Shown: positions 1 through 5,465, numbered from the stretch's first letter. The stretch: DNA of 5,973 bases from CAYYGL01 sp964471235 (GCA_964471235.1 CAYYGL010000244.1:1-5973); one strand, 5' to 3'. Notes: a model not told the origin generated them from the sequence alone. Translations and numbers: made by a program.

Positions 1-99
1 GAATGCCGCAACGAAGTGGCTCCGTTGGAGGAATCTTTTAACATGCAATTTGTCATGCGCCCTTTGAGATTCTCCGTATACGTTATAAAAAGCTGAGGA
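1..99 (+). other. Upstream edge: end of an unknown unit or a very short ORF
   Basis: The first reading frame is open from base 1 to a TGA at 94-96, so it could be the last 31 codons of a gene cut by the window edge. Within that frame an ATG at 43-45 lies 10 nt after a strong Shine-Dalgarno-like GGAGGA (27-32) and would give a 17-residue peptide, MQFVMRPLRFSVYVIKS. I recognise neither version. A promoter-like pair, TTGAGA (64-69) and TATAAA (84-89), is also present, but its 14-nt spacer is too short to be convincing. The stop at 94-96 lies 12 nt before the likely start of the next gene, which would suit translational coupling. Confidence 0.2.
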
Positions 100-108
100 T
101 TGGATGCC

Positions 109-420
109 GTGAGTAACGTTGGAAAAGCGTTGCGGGAAAAACTGGGTAATGGGGGAGTGGATTCTTTGATTGACCTGATCAACCAATCTCGGAGCGATCA
201 GAAAGCGGAAATCCTGGAAATTGTGGAAGAAAAGTTCGAGCGGCGGTTATCCGAAGAGATGGGCAAAGTGCGCCAGGAAATGGCAGAAATGAAAATAGAA
301 TTGAATGGAAATATCGCGGGAGCGAAAGCAGAAAAACGACTATCGGTTTTTTTCTCCTCCTCTGTCATTTTTATCCGATGGATTAAATTTATACTTGCAT
401 TTGGAAATGCTAACCTGTAA
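109..420 (+). CDS. Small coiled-coil protein with hydrophobic C-terminal tail, function unknown
   Basis: About 103 residues if it starts at GTG 109, which has GAGGA at 95-99 spaced 9 nt upstream. A TTG at 100 would add three residues but leaves almost no spacing for that site. The N-terminal part (KALREKLG, then a SLIDLINQSR segment) and the highly charged middle (EILEIVEEKFERRLSEEMGK, then heptad-like MAEMKIEL) predict a helical coiled coil. From memory, short proteins with an EEKFERRL-type segment followed by repeats and one membrane helix occur in several bacterial phyla; no function is established that I know of. The last 24 or so residues are different: a hydrophobic stretch from about residue 80 to 98 (VFFSSSVIFIRWIKFILAF) broken by Arg and Lys, encoded by T-rich DNA. 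This could be a membrane anchor, or the result of a truncation or frameshift. The gene ends 26 nt before the tRNA and is probably a separate unit from the cluster that follows. Confidence 0.55.
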   Translation: MSNVGKALREKLGNGGVDSLIDLINQSRSDQKAEILEIVEEKFERRLSEEMGKVRQEMAEMKIELNGNIAGAKAEKRLSVFFSSSVIFIRWIKFILAFGNANL

Positions 421-423
421 ATT
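395..423 (+). promoter_or_regulatory. Weak candidate promoter for the tRNA, overlapping a palindrome
   Basis: TTGCAT (395-400) and TAAATT (418-423) are 17 nt apart and would start transcription roughly 15 nt before the tRNA. Both boxes match the sigma-70 consensus poorly (3/6 and 4/6). A perfect inverted repeat, GCATTT-GG-AAATGC (397-410), overlaps the -35 box and could be an operator or chance. Everything here lies inside the last codons of the upstream ORF. Confidence 0.2.
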
Positions 424-446
424 TTTCGGCACTTTTGTGGTATTGA

Positions 447-520
447 GGGGCGGTAGCTCAGTTGGTTAGAGCGCTACGTTGACATCGTAGAGGTCGTCAG
501 TTCGACTCTGGCCCGCCCCA
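447..520 (+). tRNA. tRNA-Val (anticodon GAC)
   Basis: A full cloverleaf of 74 nt can be drawn. The acceptor stem is GGGGCGG (447-453) with CCGCCCC (513-519). The D arm is GCTC/GAGC around AGTTGGTTA. The anticodon stem is CTACG/CGTAG with loop TTGACAT, placing anticodon GAC at 481-483 (reads GUC, valine). The variable loop is AGGTC. The T arm is GTCAG/CTGGC with loop TTCGACT and one G-U pair. The discriminator base is A520, as expected for valine. The next bases are CAC, not CCA, so the 3' CCA end must be added by nucleotidyltransferase. It stands alone here, with no other tRNA beside it. Confidence 0.97.
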
Positions 521-526
521 CACAGG

Positions 527-556
527 GGAGCCACGAATGGTTCATTCGTGGCTTTG
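527..556 (+). terminator. Hairpin after the tRNA, possible weak terminator
   Basis: AGCCACGAATG (529-539) pairs perfectly with CATTCGTGGCT (543-553) around a GTT loop, giving an 11-bp stem that two G-U pairs could extend. It begins 9 nt after the tRNA. Only three T residues (553-555) follow before a G, so the U-tract is poor. It may end the tRNA transcript inefficiently, or act as a processing or 3'-protecting hairpin that lets some transcripts continue into thrS. Confidence 0.45.
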
Positions 557-632
557 CTAAATTTATGGGATCTTCCGATTCGCTGGAAAAATATCAAAAG
601 CAGTTGGGGAAAGAAGGTATTGTTATTAAATT

Positions 633-697
633 TAGGATTGTTTGTTGAGAAGTTAGTTGACAATTCGTAGCTTCTCACTCAGGAGTGACGTTTCTGG
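633..697 (+). promoter_or_regulatory. thrS leader stem-loop with a tRNA-like apex
   Basis: TGAGAAGTTA (646-655) pairs with TAGCTTCTCA (668-677): ten pairs, one of them G-U, closing a 12-nt loop GTTGACAATTCG. The apex shares GTTGACA and TCGTAG, in order and 2 nt apart, with the anticodon arm of the tRNA-Val upstream. Weaker ordered matches (TAG at 633, GTTxGTT at 640, GAG at 647, TCAG at 679, GAC at 687, TCTGG at 693) line up with the D and T arms. It could be a decayed tRNA copy, an operator bound by ThrRS as in the E. coli thrS leader, or chance. The loop also contains a perfect -35 box TTGACA (657-662), but no matching -10 box lies 16-18 nt downstream, so I do not call a promoter. Confidence 0.35.
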
Positions 698-736
698 ACT
701 AATGACAGAATTTTTTGAGGGTGAAAGAACGGTATC

Positions 737-2665
737 ATGGCAGAAAAAATTAAGTTGACTTTTCCCGATGGCAGTATACGGGAATATCCGACCGGTATCA
801 CCGGCGAAGCAATTTTGAAAGAAATGAGTCGTTCCCTGGCAAAAGAAACCCTTGCCGTTAAGGTGAACGGAAAAATTTTGGAACTCTGGCGTCCTATTGA
901 GGAAAGCGGGGAAATCCGCTTTCTGACTTTTGAGGATAAAGAGGGCAGGGATGTCTTCTGGCATAGCAGCGCCCACCTGATGGCTCAGGCAATTAAACGG
1001 AAATATCCCCAGGCAAAGCTGGGCATCGGTCCCCCGGTGGATAATGGGTTTTATTATGATATCGAACTGGACCATGCCATCTCCCCGGAAGAATTTGCCG
1101 AACTGGAAGCGGAAATGGCGCGTATTGTGGAAGAAAATTACCCTATCCGGCGAAAAGTGCTCAGTCGGGAGAAGGCAATTGAGTTTTTTAAGAATATGCA
1201 TGAGGACCTGAAAATCGAATTGATTAACGACCTGGGGGAAGAGGAGACTATTACCGCTTATTCCCAGGGAGAATTCACTGATCTATGCCGGGGACCGCAT
1301 GTGCCCTCCACAGGACGATTGGGGAAAAATTTCAAATTGCTGAGCGTTGCCGGTGCATACTGGCGCGGCAACGAGAAGAATAAAATGCTCCAGCGAATAT
1401 ACGGCACCAACTATCCCAAACGGAAGATGTTGGAGGAGCATTTACGACGCATTGAAGAAGCCAAAAAACGCGACCACCGGAAATTGGGCAGGCAATTAGA
1501 CCTGTATTCGATTCAGGAAAGCATTGGAAACGGGTTAATTCTCTGGCATCCAAAAGGTGCCCGGGTGCGGCGGGTGATGGAAGACTACTGGCTCCAGGAA
1601 CATTTTCAACATCATTATGAGATGATTTACACCCCCCATGTTGCCAAATTAAATTTGTGGGAAACCAGTGGCCATACCGGCTTTTACCGGGAGAATATGT
1701 TCTCCCCGATGGATGTGGAAGAGGTGGAATACCAGCTAAAACCCATGAATTGTCCGTTTCACCTCACCATCTATAAAAGCCATTTACGCAGTTACCGGGA
1801 TTTGCCAATTCGCTATGCGGAATTGGGCACGGTTTACCGGTATGAACGCTCCGGGGTCTTGCATGGGCTAATGCGGGTGCGTGGTTTTACCCAGGATGAC
1901 GCCCATATCTTTTGCACCCCCGGTCAATTGACCGAGGAGATTGTGAAAGTGTTGGATCTGGTTCTGGAAATTCTCAGCACCTTCGGTTTTACGGAATACG
2001 AAGTCTTTTTATCCACCCGACCGGAGAAATATGTCGGTTCCCTGGAAAATTGGGAAGCGGCGACCGAGGCGCTTCGCAATGCCCTGAAAGTGAAGCAACT
2101 GGATTATGAAGTTGATCCGGGAGAGGGCGTTTTTTACGGACCCAAGATTGACATCAAAATAAAGGATGTGCTGGGACGTTCCTGGCAGTGTTCTACCGTG
2201 CAGGTGGATTTTAACCTGCCGGAACGCTTCGAGTTGGAATATATCGGAGAAGACGGAAAACCTCATCGTCCGATCATGATTCACCGGGCATTGATGGGCT
2301 CTCTGGAACGCTTTTTCGGAATTTTAATTGAACATTATGCCGGCGCTTTTCCGCTCTGGTTAGCCCCGGTACAGGTGATGGTACTGCCCATTGCCGATCG
2401 CCATCACGAGTATGCCCGTTCTGTCTACCAGGCGCTTCGGACAAAAAACATCCGGGTGGAGTTGGATGCCCGGAATGAGAAGGTCGGTTTTAAAATCCGG
2501 GAAGCGGAAGTTCAGAAAGTACCCTACATGTTAATCATCGGGGATAAAGAAGTGGAAAACGGCACCGTCGCCGTCCGTCATAAAGGAGAAGGCGATAAAG
2601 GCGCCATGAAGCCGGAAGAATTTCTAAAGCAAATCCGGGAAGAGATCGAAGCAAAAAAGAACTAA
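737..2665 (+). CDS. thrS: Threonyl-tRNA synthetase (ThrRS), full length
   Basis: Class II aminoacyl-tRNA synthetase of the cytoplasm that charges tRNA-Thr with threonine using ATP. At 642 residues it equals the E. coli enzyme in length. The order is TGS domain (about 1-63), editing domain with the HxxxH pair (His76, His80) and Cys184/His188 in DLCRGPH, catalytic core, and C-terminal anticodon-binding domain (about 540-640). The core shows PMNCP with zinc ligand Cys339, the motif 2 region around RYERSG, DDAH with zinc ligand His390, and MIHRALMGSLERF with zinc ligand His516 in motif 3. The three zinc ligands and the four editing-site residues that reject serine are all present, so the enzyme should be active and proofreading. 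The ATG at 737 gives the standard TGS N-terminus. The nearest ribosome-binding match is GAGGGTGA (717-724), a rather long 12 nt upstream. It leads the cluster, and its leader is structured. Confidence 0.98.
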   Translation: MAEKIKLTFPDGSIREYPTGITGEAILKEMSRSLAKETLAVKVNGKILELWRPIEESGEIRFLTFEDKEGRDVFWHSSAHLMAQAIKRKYPQAKLGIGPPVDNGFYYDIELDHAISPEEFAELEAEMARIVEENYPIRRKVLSREKAIEFFKNMHEDLKIELINDLGEEETITAYSQGEFTDLCRGPHVPSTGRLGKNFKLLSVAGAYWRGNEKNKMLQRIYGTNYPKRKMLEEHLRRIEEAKKRDHRKLGRQLDLYSIQESIGNGLILWHPKGARVRRVMEDYWLQEHFQHHYEMIYTPHVAKLNLWETSGHTGFYRENMFSPMDVEEVEYQLKPMNCPFHLTIYKSHLRSYRDLPIRYAELGTVYRYERSGVLHGLMRVRGFTQDDAHIFCTPGQLTEEIVKVLDLVLEILSTFGFTEYEVFLSTRPEKYVGSLENWEAATEALRNALKVKQLDYEVDPGEGVFYGPKIDIKIKDVLGRSWQCSTVQVDFNLPERFELEYIGEDGKPHRPIMIHRALMGSLERFFGILIEHYAGAFPLWLAPVQVMVLPIADRHHEYARSVYQALRTKNIRVELDARNEKVGFKIREAEVQKVPYMLIIGDKEVENGTVAVRHKGEGDKGAMKPEEFLKQIREEIEAKKN

Positions 2666-2825
2666 CATTGTTCTCTATCGTCTTCGTTTCATTTGAGGAC
2701 GAATGGTAAAAAATAAAAGGGTAAATGTTCAGGGAGTGGTGGAGTATCCAGAACTTTTTATTGCGTTGGTGCGGATAGCGCCCGGCATTTACCGGTAAGT
2801 CGGATAAAAAATACAGGAGTAACGC
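2666..2825 (+). promoter_or_regulatory. infC leader with hairpins and ribosome-binding site
   Basis: This gap holds no convincing ORF. TCGTCTTC (2678-2685) pairs with GAGGACGA (2695-2702), 8 bp with one G-U and a 9-nt loop; no T-run follows, so it is not an intrinsic terminator. Nearer infC are GGTGC/GCGCC (2768-2772 with 2778-2782) and a perfect 10-nt palindrome TTACCGGTAA (2789-2798). AGGAG (2815-2819) lies 6 nt before the ATC at 2826 and sets the infC start. The hairpins may stabilise the thrS 3' end or adjust infC translation. Confidence 0.45.
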
Positions 2826-3341
2826 ATCGCTACTCAAAAATTTACCAGGATTAACGACCAGATTCGAGTCGCGAAAGTACGAGTCATTGCACCGAACGGC
2901 GAACAGTTGGGCGTGCTTCCCATCGATGTGGCTCGGAAAAAAGCACAGGAATACAATTTAGACCTGGTTGAGGTTGCCCCCAATGCGACCCCGCCGGTAT
3001 GCCGGATTATGGATTTCGGTAAATACCAGTATGAGAAAAGCAAAAAGGAAAAGGAAAGCAAGAAGAAGCAGCATACCATTGTCGTAAAAGAAATCCGGAT
3101 GCGCCCCAAGACGGATGTTCATGATCTGGAAGTAAAGTTGCGGCAGGCGCGCAAATTTTTGGAACAGAACAACAAGGTAAAATTTACGGTACTCTTCCGC
3201 GGCAGGGAAATGGCTTATCAGGATATGGGACGAGATATTCTCCGCAGGGTGGTGGAAAGTCTGGAGGATATCGGGGAAGTGGAAACCCCGATAAAAATGG
3301 AAGGACGACGAATGACCATGATGTTGGGCGCTAAGCATTGA
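2826..3341 (+). CDS. infC: Translation initiation factor IF-3, non-canonical ATC start
   Basis: IF3 binds the 30S subunit, keeps the 50S subunit off, and enforces correct pairing of initiator tRNA with a proper start codon. Residues 1-70 form the N-terminal domain (RINDQIRVAKVRV, NGEQLGVLPI, LVEVAPNATPPVCRIMDFGKY). A Lys/Glu-rich linker spans about 68-82, and the C-terminal domain runs from about 83 to 171 (VKEIRMRPKTDVHD, VKFTVLFRGREM, METPIKMEGRRM-like end). No ATG, GTG or TTG lies in frame before the conserved N-domain: an in-frame TAA sits at 2820-2822 and the first standard start (TTG 2907) would delete about 27 conserved residues. ATC at 2826 has AGGAG 6 nt upstream and gives 171 residues, a normal IF3 length. 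E. coli infC starts with AUU and is self-controlled because IF3 rejects such codons; the same control is inferred here. An ATT at 2850 is a second option but has no ribosome-binding site. Confidence 0.93.
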   Translation: MATQKFTRINDQIRVAKVRVIAPNGEQLGVLPIDVARKKAQEYNLDLVEVAPNATPPVCRIMDFGKYQYEKSKKEKESKKKQHTIVVKEIRMRPKTDVHDLEVKLRQARKFLEQNNKVKFTVLFRGREMAYQDMGRDILRRVVESLEDIGEVETPIKMEGRRMTMMLGAKH

Positions 3342-3351
3342 ACCGGGAAGT

Positions 3352-3385
3352 GGCAGTTGGATGAAGTAGCGACATCGACTGTGCC
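3352..3385 (+). promoter_or_regulatory. Hairpin between infC and rpmI
   Basis: GGCA (3352-3355) pairs with TGCC (3382-3385). GT (3356-3357) then pairs with AC (3378-3379) past a two-base bulge, and GATG (3360-3363) pairs with CATC (3373-3376), closing loop AAGTAGCGA. The structure is imperfect but layered, and lies just after the infC stop. In E. coli, L20 binds structured RNA in the infC-rpmI region and represses rpmI and rplT; a similar role here is inference from position only. Confidence 0.3.
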
Positions 3386-3388
3386 CCT

Positions 3389-3429
3389 GAATTTGATAAA
3401 TAAAGTATAAGAGAAAAGTAACAGAAACC
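3389..3429 (+). repeat. Leader motif pair, copy 1 (before rpmI)
   Basis: GAATTTGATAAA (3389-3400) and AACAGAAAC (3420-3428) recur in the same order before rplT as GAAATTGATAAA and AACAGAAAC. The second motif begins 34 nt before the rpmI ATG, against 35 nt before the rplT ATG. The spacing between the two motifs differs (31 against 21 nt start to start), so only the start-proximal distance is kept. Confidence 0.4.
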
Positions 3430-3453
3430 GAAAACAACGTTGAGGATTGAAGT

Positions 3454-3648
3454 ATGCCGAAAATGAAATCCAACCGTGGCGCAAAAAAGCGATTCCGGGT
3501 AACTGCTACCGGGAAAGTAAAACACCGCAGCAATTACAAAAGTCATATTCTGACCAAAAAATCACCCAAGCGGAAACGGAAACTGCGGAAGTACGATTAT
3601 GTGCATGAGGCTGACGTGCCGCGGGTAAAAAAGATGATTTTGGAATGA
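3454..3648 (+). CDS. rpmI: 50S ribosomal protein L35 (bL35)
   Basis: Small, very basic protein of 64 residues, the usual size for bL35, which binds 23S rRNA in the large subunit. The family pattern is clear: MPKMKSNRGAKKRFRVTATG at the start, then KVKHRSNYKSHIL, the Lys/Arg-rich KKSPKRKRKLRK, and a short C-terminal tail ending DVPRVKKMILE. The ATG has GAGGA (3442-3446) 7 nt upstream. It sits 112 nt after infC and 113 nt before rplT, both unusually roomy and both with RNA structure. In E. coli it is translationally coupled to rplT; here the long gap suggests rplT may have its own control. Confidence 0.97.
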   Translation: MPKMKSNRGAKKRFRVTATGKVKHRSNYKSHILTKKSPKRKRKLRKYDYVHEADVPRVKKMILE

Positions 3649-3761
3649 CCGGTATTCGGAACACCGGATATTAGTGCCAGTGGGGTAAATCGGTTAACCG
3701 GTAACGAAATTGATAAACGAAATCGAAACAGAAACAAGTATTTTATCTTTGGAGGACGATC
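3649..3761 (+). promoter_or_regulatory. rplT leader with hairpin and palindrome
   Basis: Directly after the rpmI stop, CCGGT (3649-3653) pairs with ACCGG (3663-3667) around a 9-nt loop. A perfect palindrome CGGTTAACCG lies at 3691-3700 and continues into ACCGGTAA (3697-3704), which also occurs in the infC leader (2791-2798). Copy 2 of the leader motif pair follows: GAAATTGATAAA (3706-3717) and AACAGAAAC (3727-3735). The ribosome-binding site GGAGG (3751-3755) is strong, 6 nt before the ATG. The layout suggests a self-control site for L20, as known in other bacteria, but I cannot match it to a known L20-binding fold by eye. Confidence 0.4.
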
Positions 3762-4109
3762 ATGCCCAGAGCAAGAAACAATGTGGCTGCCAAACAACGA
3801 CATAAAAAAATATTAAAGATGGCGAAAGGGTATCGATTGGGTAGAGGCAATCTGTACCGTACTGCCAAAGACCAGGTGGAAAAGGGATTGCAATACGCCT
3901 ATCGGGATCGGCGTCAGAAAAAGCGCCATTTCCGTCGTCTCTGGATTGCCCGTATTAATGCAGCTTGCAGAACCTACGGGGTCTCGTATTCCAAATTCAT
4001 GCACGCCCTGAAAGCCAACCATGTCGAACTGGACCGGAAAGCGTTGGCGCATCTTGCCATGCACGAGCCGGAAGCTTTTAAAACACTGGTCGAACAGGTA
4101 ACTGCCTGA
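3762..4109 (+). CDS. rplT: 50S ribosomal protein L20 (bL20)
   Basis: Protein of 115 residues, standard for bL20, which binds 23S rRNA early in 50S assembly and in several bacteria represses its own mRNA. The basic N-terminal extension (MPRARNNVAAKQRHKKILKM) leads into the conserved AKGYRLGRGNLYRTAKDQV, then the family core YAYRDRRQKKRHFRRLWIARINAA and the helical C-terminal domain, with YSKFMHALK, ELDRKALAHLA and EAFKTLVEQ. The ATG has GGAGG 6 nt upstream. Its last codons and stop lie inside a hairpin (4095-4120), and an intrinsic terminator follows 23 nt later, so this is probably the last gene of the infC-rpmI-rplT transcript for a good share of transcripts. Confidence 0.98.
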   Translation: MPRARNNVAAKQRHKKILKMAKGYRLGRGNLYRTAKDQVEKGLQYAYRDRRQKKRHFRRLWIARINAACRTYGVSYSKFMHALKANHVELDRKALAHLAMHEPEAFKTLVEQVTA

Positions 4110-4120
4110 GCAGTTGCCTG
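4095..4120 (+). other. Hairpin spanning the rplT stop codon
   Basis: CAGGTAACTG (4095-4104) pairs with CAGTTGCCTG (4111-4120), ten pairs with one G-U, around loop CCTGAG. The rplT stop (4107-4109) is in the loop. No T-run follows directly, so on its own it is not a terminator; it may protect the 3' end or act with the terminator hairpin 11 nt downstream. Confidence 0.45.
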
Positions 4121-4131
4121 TTTCGACTGAT

Positions 4132-4165
4132 GAGGAATTGGGTCTTGTATTCAATTCCTTTTTTT
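4132..4165 (+). terminator. Rho-independent terminator or attenuator between rplT and pheS
   Basis: AGGAATTG (4133-4140) pairs with CAATTCCT (4152-4159) around an 11-nt loop, and the T-run spans 4159-4165 (7 T). The stem is AT-rich and so only moderately stable, which would suit partial read-through into pheS. In E. coli a terminator at this place is the pheST attenuator. Confidence 0.7.
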
Positions 4166-4245
4166 GTATCTATTCCATAGGATTGCAGGGATAGTGGAAA
4201 AGCGGTGACGAAGGTTTCTTATTGTCAACAAACCACAGAATCGGA

Positions 4246-5226
4246 ATGAAAGAGCAGATTCAGCAAATCAAAAGTCAATTTTTGGAAGAGATTCGTCAGG
4301 TTACCGGTGGGCAATCTCTGGAGGAGCTTCGGGTTCGATATCTGGGGCGAAAGGGGTTGGTTACCGGGCTGTTTCGTCAACTGGGGCAGGTAGATAAGGA
4401 ACTGCGTCCGGAACTGGGAAGGCTATTAAACGAATTGCGTCGCACAGTTGAAACAGCCCTGAACGAGAAGAAAGCACAGGTAGGGGAGGCCGTTCGTCAG
4501 GATTGGGTTGACATGACCCTGCCGGGCAGAAAACCGCCGGTTGCCAGCAAACACCCGGTAACCCAGGCGCGGGAGGAGATTAAAAAGATTTTCAGCCGCC
4601 TGGGTTTCTCTGTCGCCGAAGGACCGGAAGTAGAAACCGATTACCTGAATTTTGAAGCGCTTAATATTCCCAGGCTGCATCCCGCGCGTGATATGCAGGA
4701 TACCCTCTACATTTCTGAAGAGCTGGTATTGCGTACCCATACTTCTCCGGTGCAAATCCGTACCATGCAACAGCAAAAACCACCCATCCGGATTATTGCC
4801 CCCGGGCGGGTCTATCGTCGGGATACTCCGGATGCCAGCCACTCTCCCTTCTTCCACCAGGTGGAGGGCTTGTGTGTTGACAGGGGGATTAGCCTGGGTG
4901 ACCTGAAAGCGGTGCTCTCTGTCTTTGCCCGGGAAATGTTCGGCAAAAATGCCCGGGTACGCTTCCGACCCAGCTTCTTTCCCTTTACGGAACCCAGCGC
5001 CGAAATGGACCTGTGGTGGGAATCTGCCAAAGGCGGCGAATGGCTGGAAATTATGGGCTGTGGAATGGTGCACCCCAATGTGCTGGAAGGCGTCGGGATC
5101 GATCCCACGGTTTATTCCGGTTATGCGTTTGGGATGGGGATTGACCGTGTTGCCATGCTTAAATTCGGCATTACCGATATTCGCTTACTCTATGATAATG
5201 ATATGCGATTTTTACAACAGTTCTGA
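4246..5226 (+). CDS. pheS: Phenylalanyl-tRNA synthetase alpha subunit
   Basis: Catalytic subunit of the cytoplasmic alpha2beta2 PheRS, which charges tRNA-Phe. With ATG 4246 it has 326 residues (E. coli 327). Residues 1-85 are the helical arm that contacts tRNA (RVRYLGRKG at about 29-37). The class II core follows: HPARDMQDTLYI, motif 2 IRIIAPGRVYRRDTPDASHS (about 180-199) with FHQ at 203-205, FRPSFFPFTEPSAEMD from 240, GCGMVHPNVL, and motif 3 YAFGMGIDRV. Ala294 in YAFGMG matches the phenylalanine-pocket alanine of E. coli PheS, so ordinary specificity is expected. Start choice: a TTG at 4222 with GAAGGT (4210-4215) 6 nt upstream would add eight residues, MSTNHRIG. ATG 4246 places the conserved YLG exactly as in E. 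coli but has almost no ribosome-binding site, so the start is not settled. The C-terminus (NDMRFLQQF) is intact. Confidence 0.95.
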   Translation: MKEQIQQIKSQFLEEIRQVTGGQSLEELRVRYLGRKGLVTGLFRQLGQVDKELRPELGRLLNELRRTVETALNEKKAQVGEAVRQDWVDMTLPGRKPPVASKHPVTQAREEIKKIFSRLGFSVAEGPEVETDYLNFEALNIPRLHPARDMQDTLYISEELVLRTHTSPVQIRTMQQQKPPIRIIAPGRVYRRDTPDASHSPFFHQVEGLCVDRGISLGDLKAVLSVFAREMFGKNARVRFRPSFFPFTEPSAEMDLWWESAKGGEWLEIMGCGMVHPNVLEGVGIDPTVYSGYAFGMGIDRVAMLKFGITDIRLLYDNDMRFLQQF

Positions 5227-5420
5227 AAAAAACTTTAGACTTGTATTCACCGCATCTCCTTATCCGTTCCAAAAGGATGCGTTGTGGAGGATAACCCACT
5301 GAGAGTGCCCGGAGAGAATTGTCGGCAGGAGTGGAGGTTACATCTTTTGCGTCCTTATGCCAACAGCATGGCTTAGCGACCGTCTAACATCTAATCATAG
5401 CTCTTGAGCCTCGGTGGGGA

Positions 5421-5465
5421 TTCTATGACGGATTTATAGAAGCTGGAGAAGGTATATGCTTCTGT
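5421..5465 (+). promoter_or_regulatory. Two mutually exclusive stem-loops upstream of pheT
   Basis: Stem A pairs TTCTAT (5421-5426) with ATAGAA (5436-5441), six perfect pairs. Stem B pairs ATAGAAGC (5436-5443) with GCTTCTGT (5458-5465), eight pairs with one G-U. Both need 5436-5441, so only one can form at a time. Stem B would bury GGAG/AAGG (5445-5452) in its loop and cover the ATG at 5456. This has the shape of a switch, but six-base complements are common by chance. Confidence 0.3.

Noticed and set aside
333..352. AAAAACGA and TCGGTTTTT as a terminator at the end of the coiled-coil gene
   Set aside because: The stem is nearly all A-T with a bulge, and it lies within the open reading frame.
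565..648. 27-codon + strand ORF in the thrS leader (starts MGSSDSLEKYQKQ)
   Set aside because: There is no ribosome-binding site, and it begins directly after the tRNA hairpin; I see no support beyond an open frame.
466..678. 70-residue ORF on the - strand containing a GQSRTDD segment
   Set aside because: It is the antisense of the tRNA-Val gene; this peptide signature is a well-known artefact of translating tRNA genes backwards.
657..690. Perfect TTGACA -35 box as a thrS promoter
   Set aside because: No TATAAT-like hexamer is found 16-18 nt downstream, and the hexamer is explained by its match to the tRNA anticodon arm or by the stem-loop.
702..758. 18-codon ORF overlapping the thrS start in another frame
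   Set aside because: The nearest AGGAG (681-685) is 16 nt from its ATG, too far for good initiation, and the peptide resembles nothing known.
653..1201. 182-residue open frame on the - strand opposite the start of thrS
   Set aside because: It mirrors the conserved TGS and editing domains, and shows no ribosome-binding site or known motif.
2958..3533. 191-residue open frame on the - strand across infC and rpmI
   Set aside because: It is opposite two clear genes and their leader; its Phe/Leu-rich composition mirrors the Lys/Glu-rich codons of IF3.
4426..5073. 215-residue open frame on the - strand
   Set aside because: It lies entirely inside pheS, opposite a protein with all its catalytic motifs, and has no recognisable domain.
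5284..5330. CTGAGA and GGAG words suggesting a TPP or T-box riboswitch in the pheS-pheT gap
   Set aside because: The other conserved blocks of the TPP element and the T-box AGGGTGG core with an antiterminator are missing, and no terminator follows.
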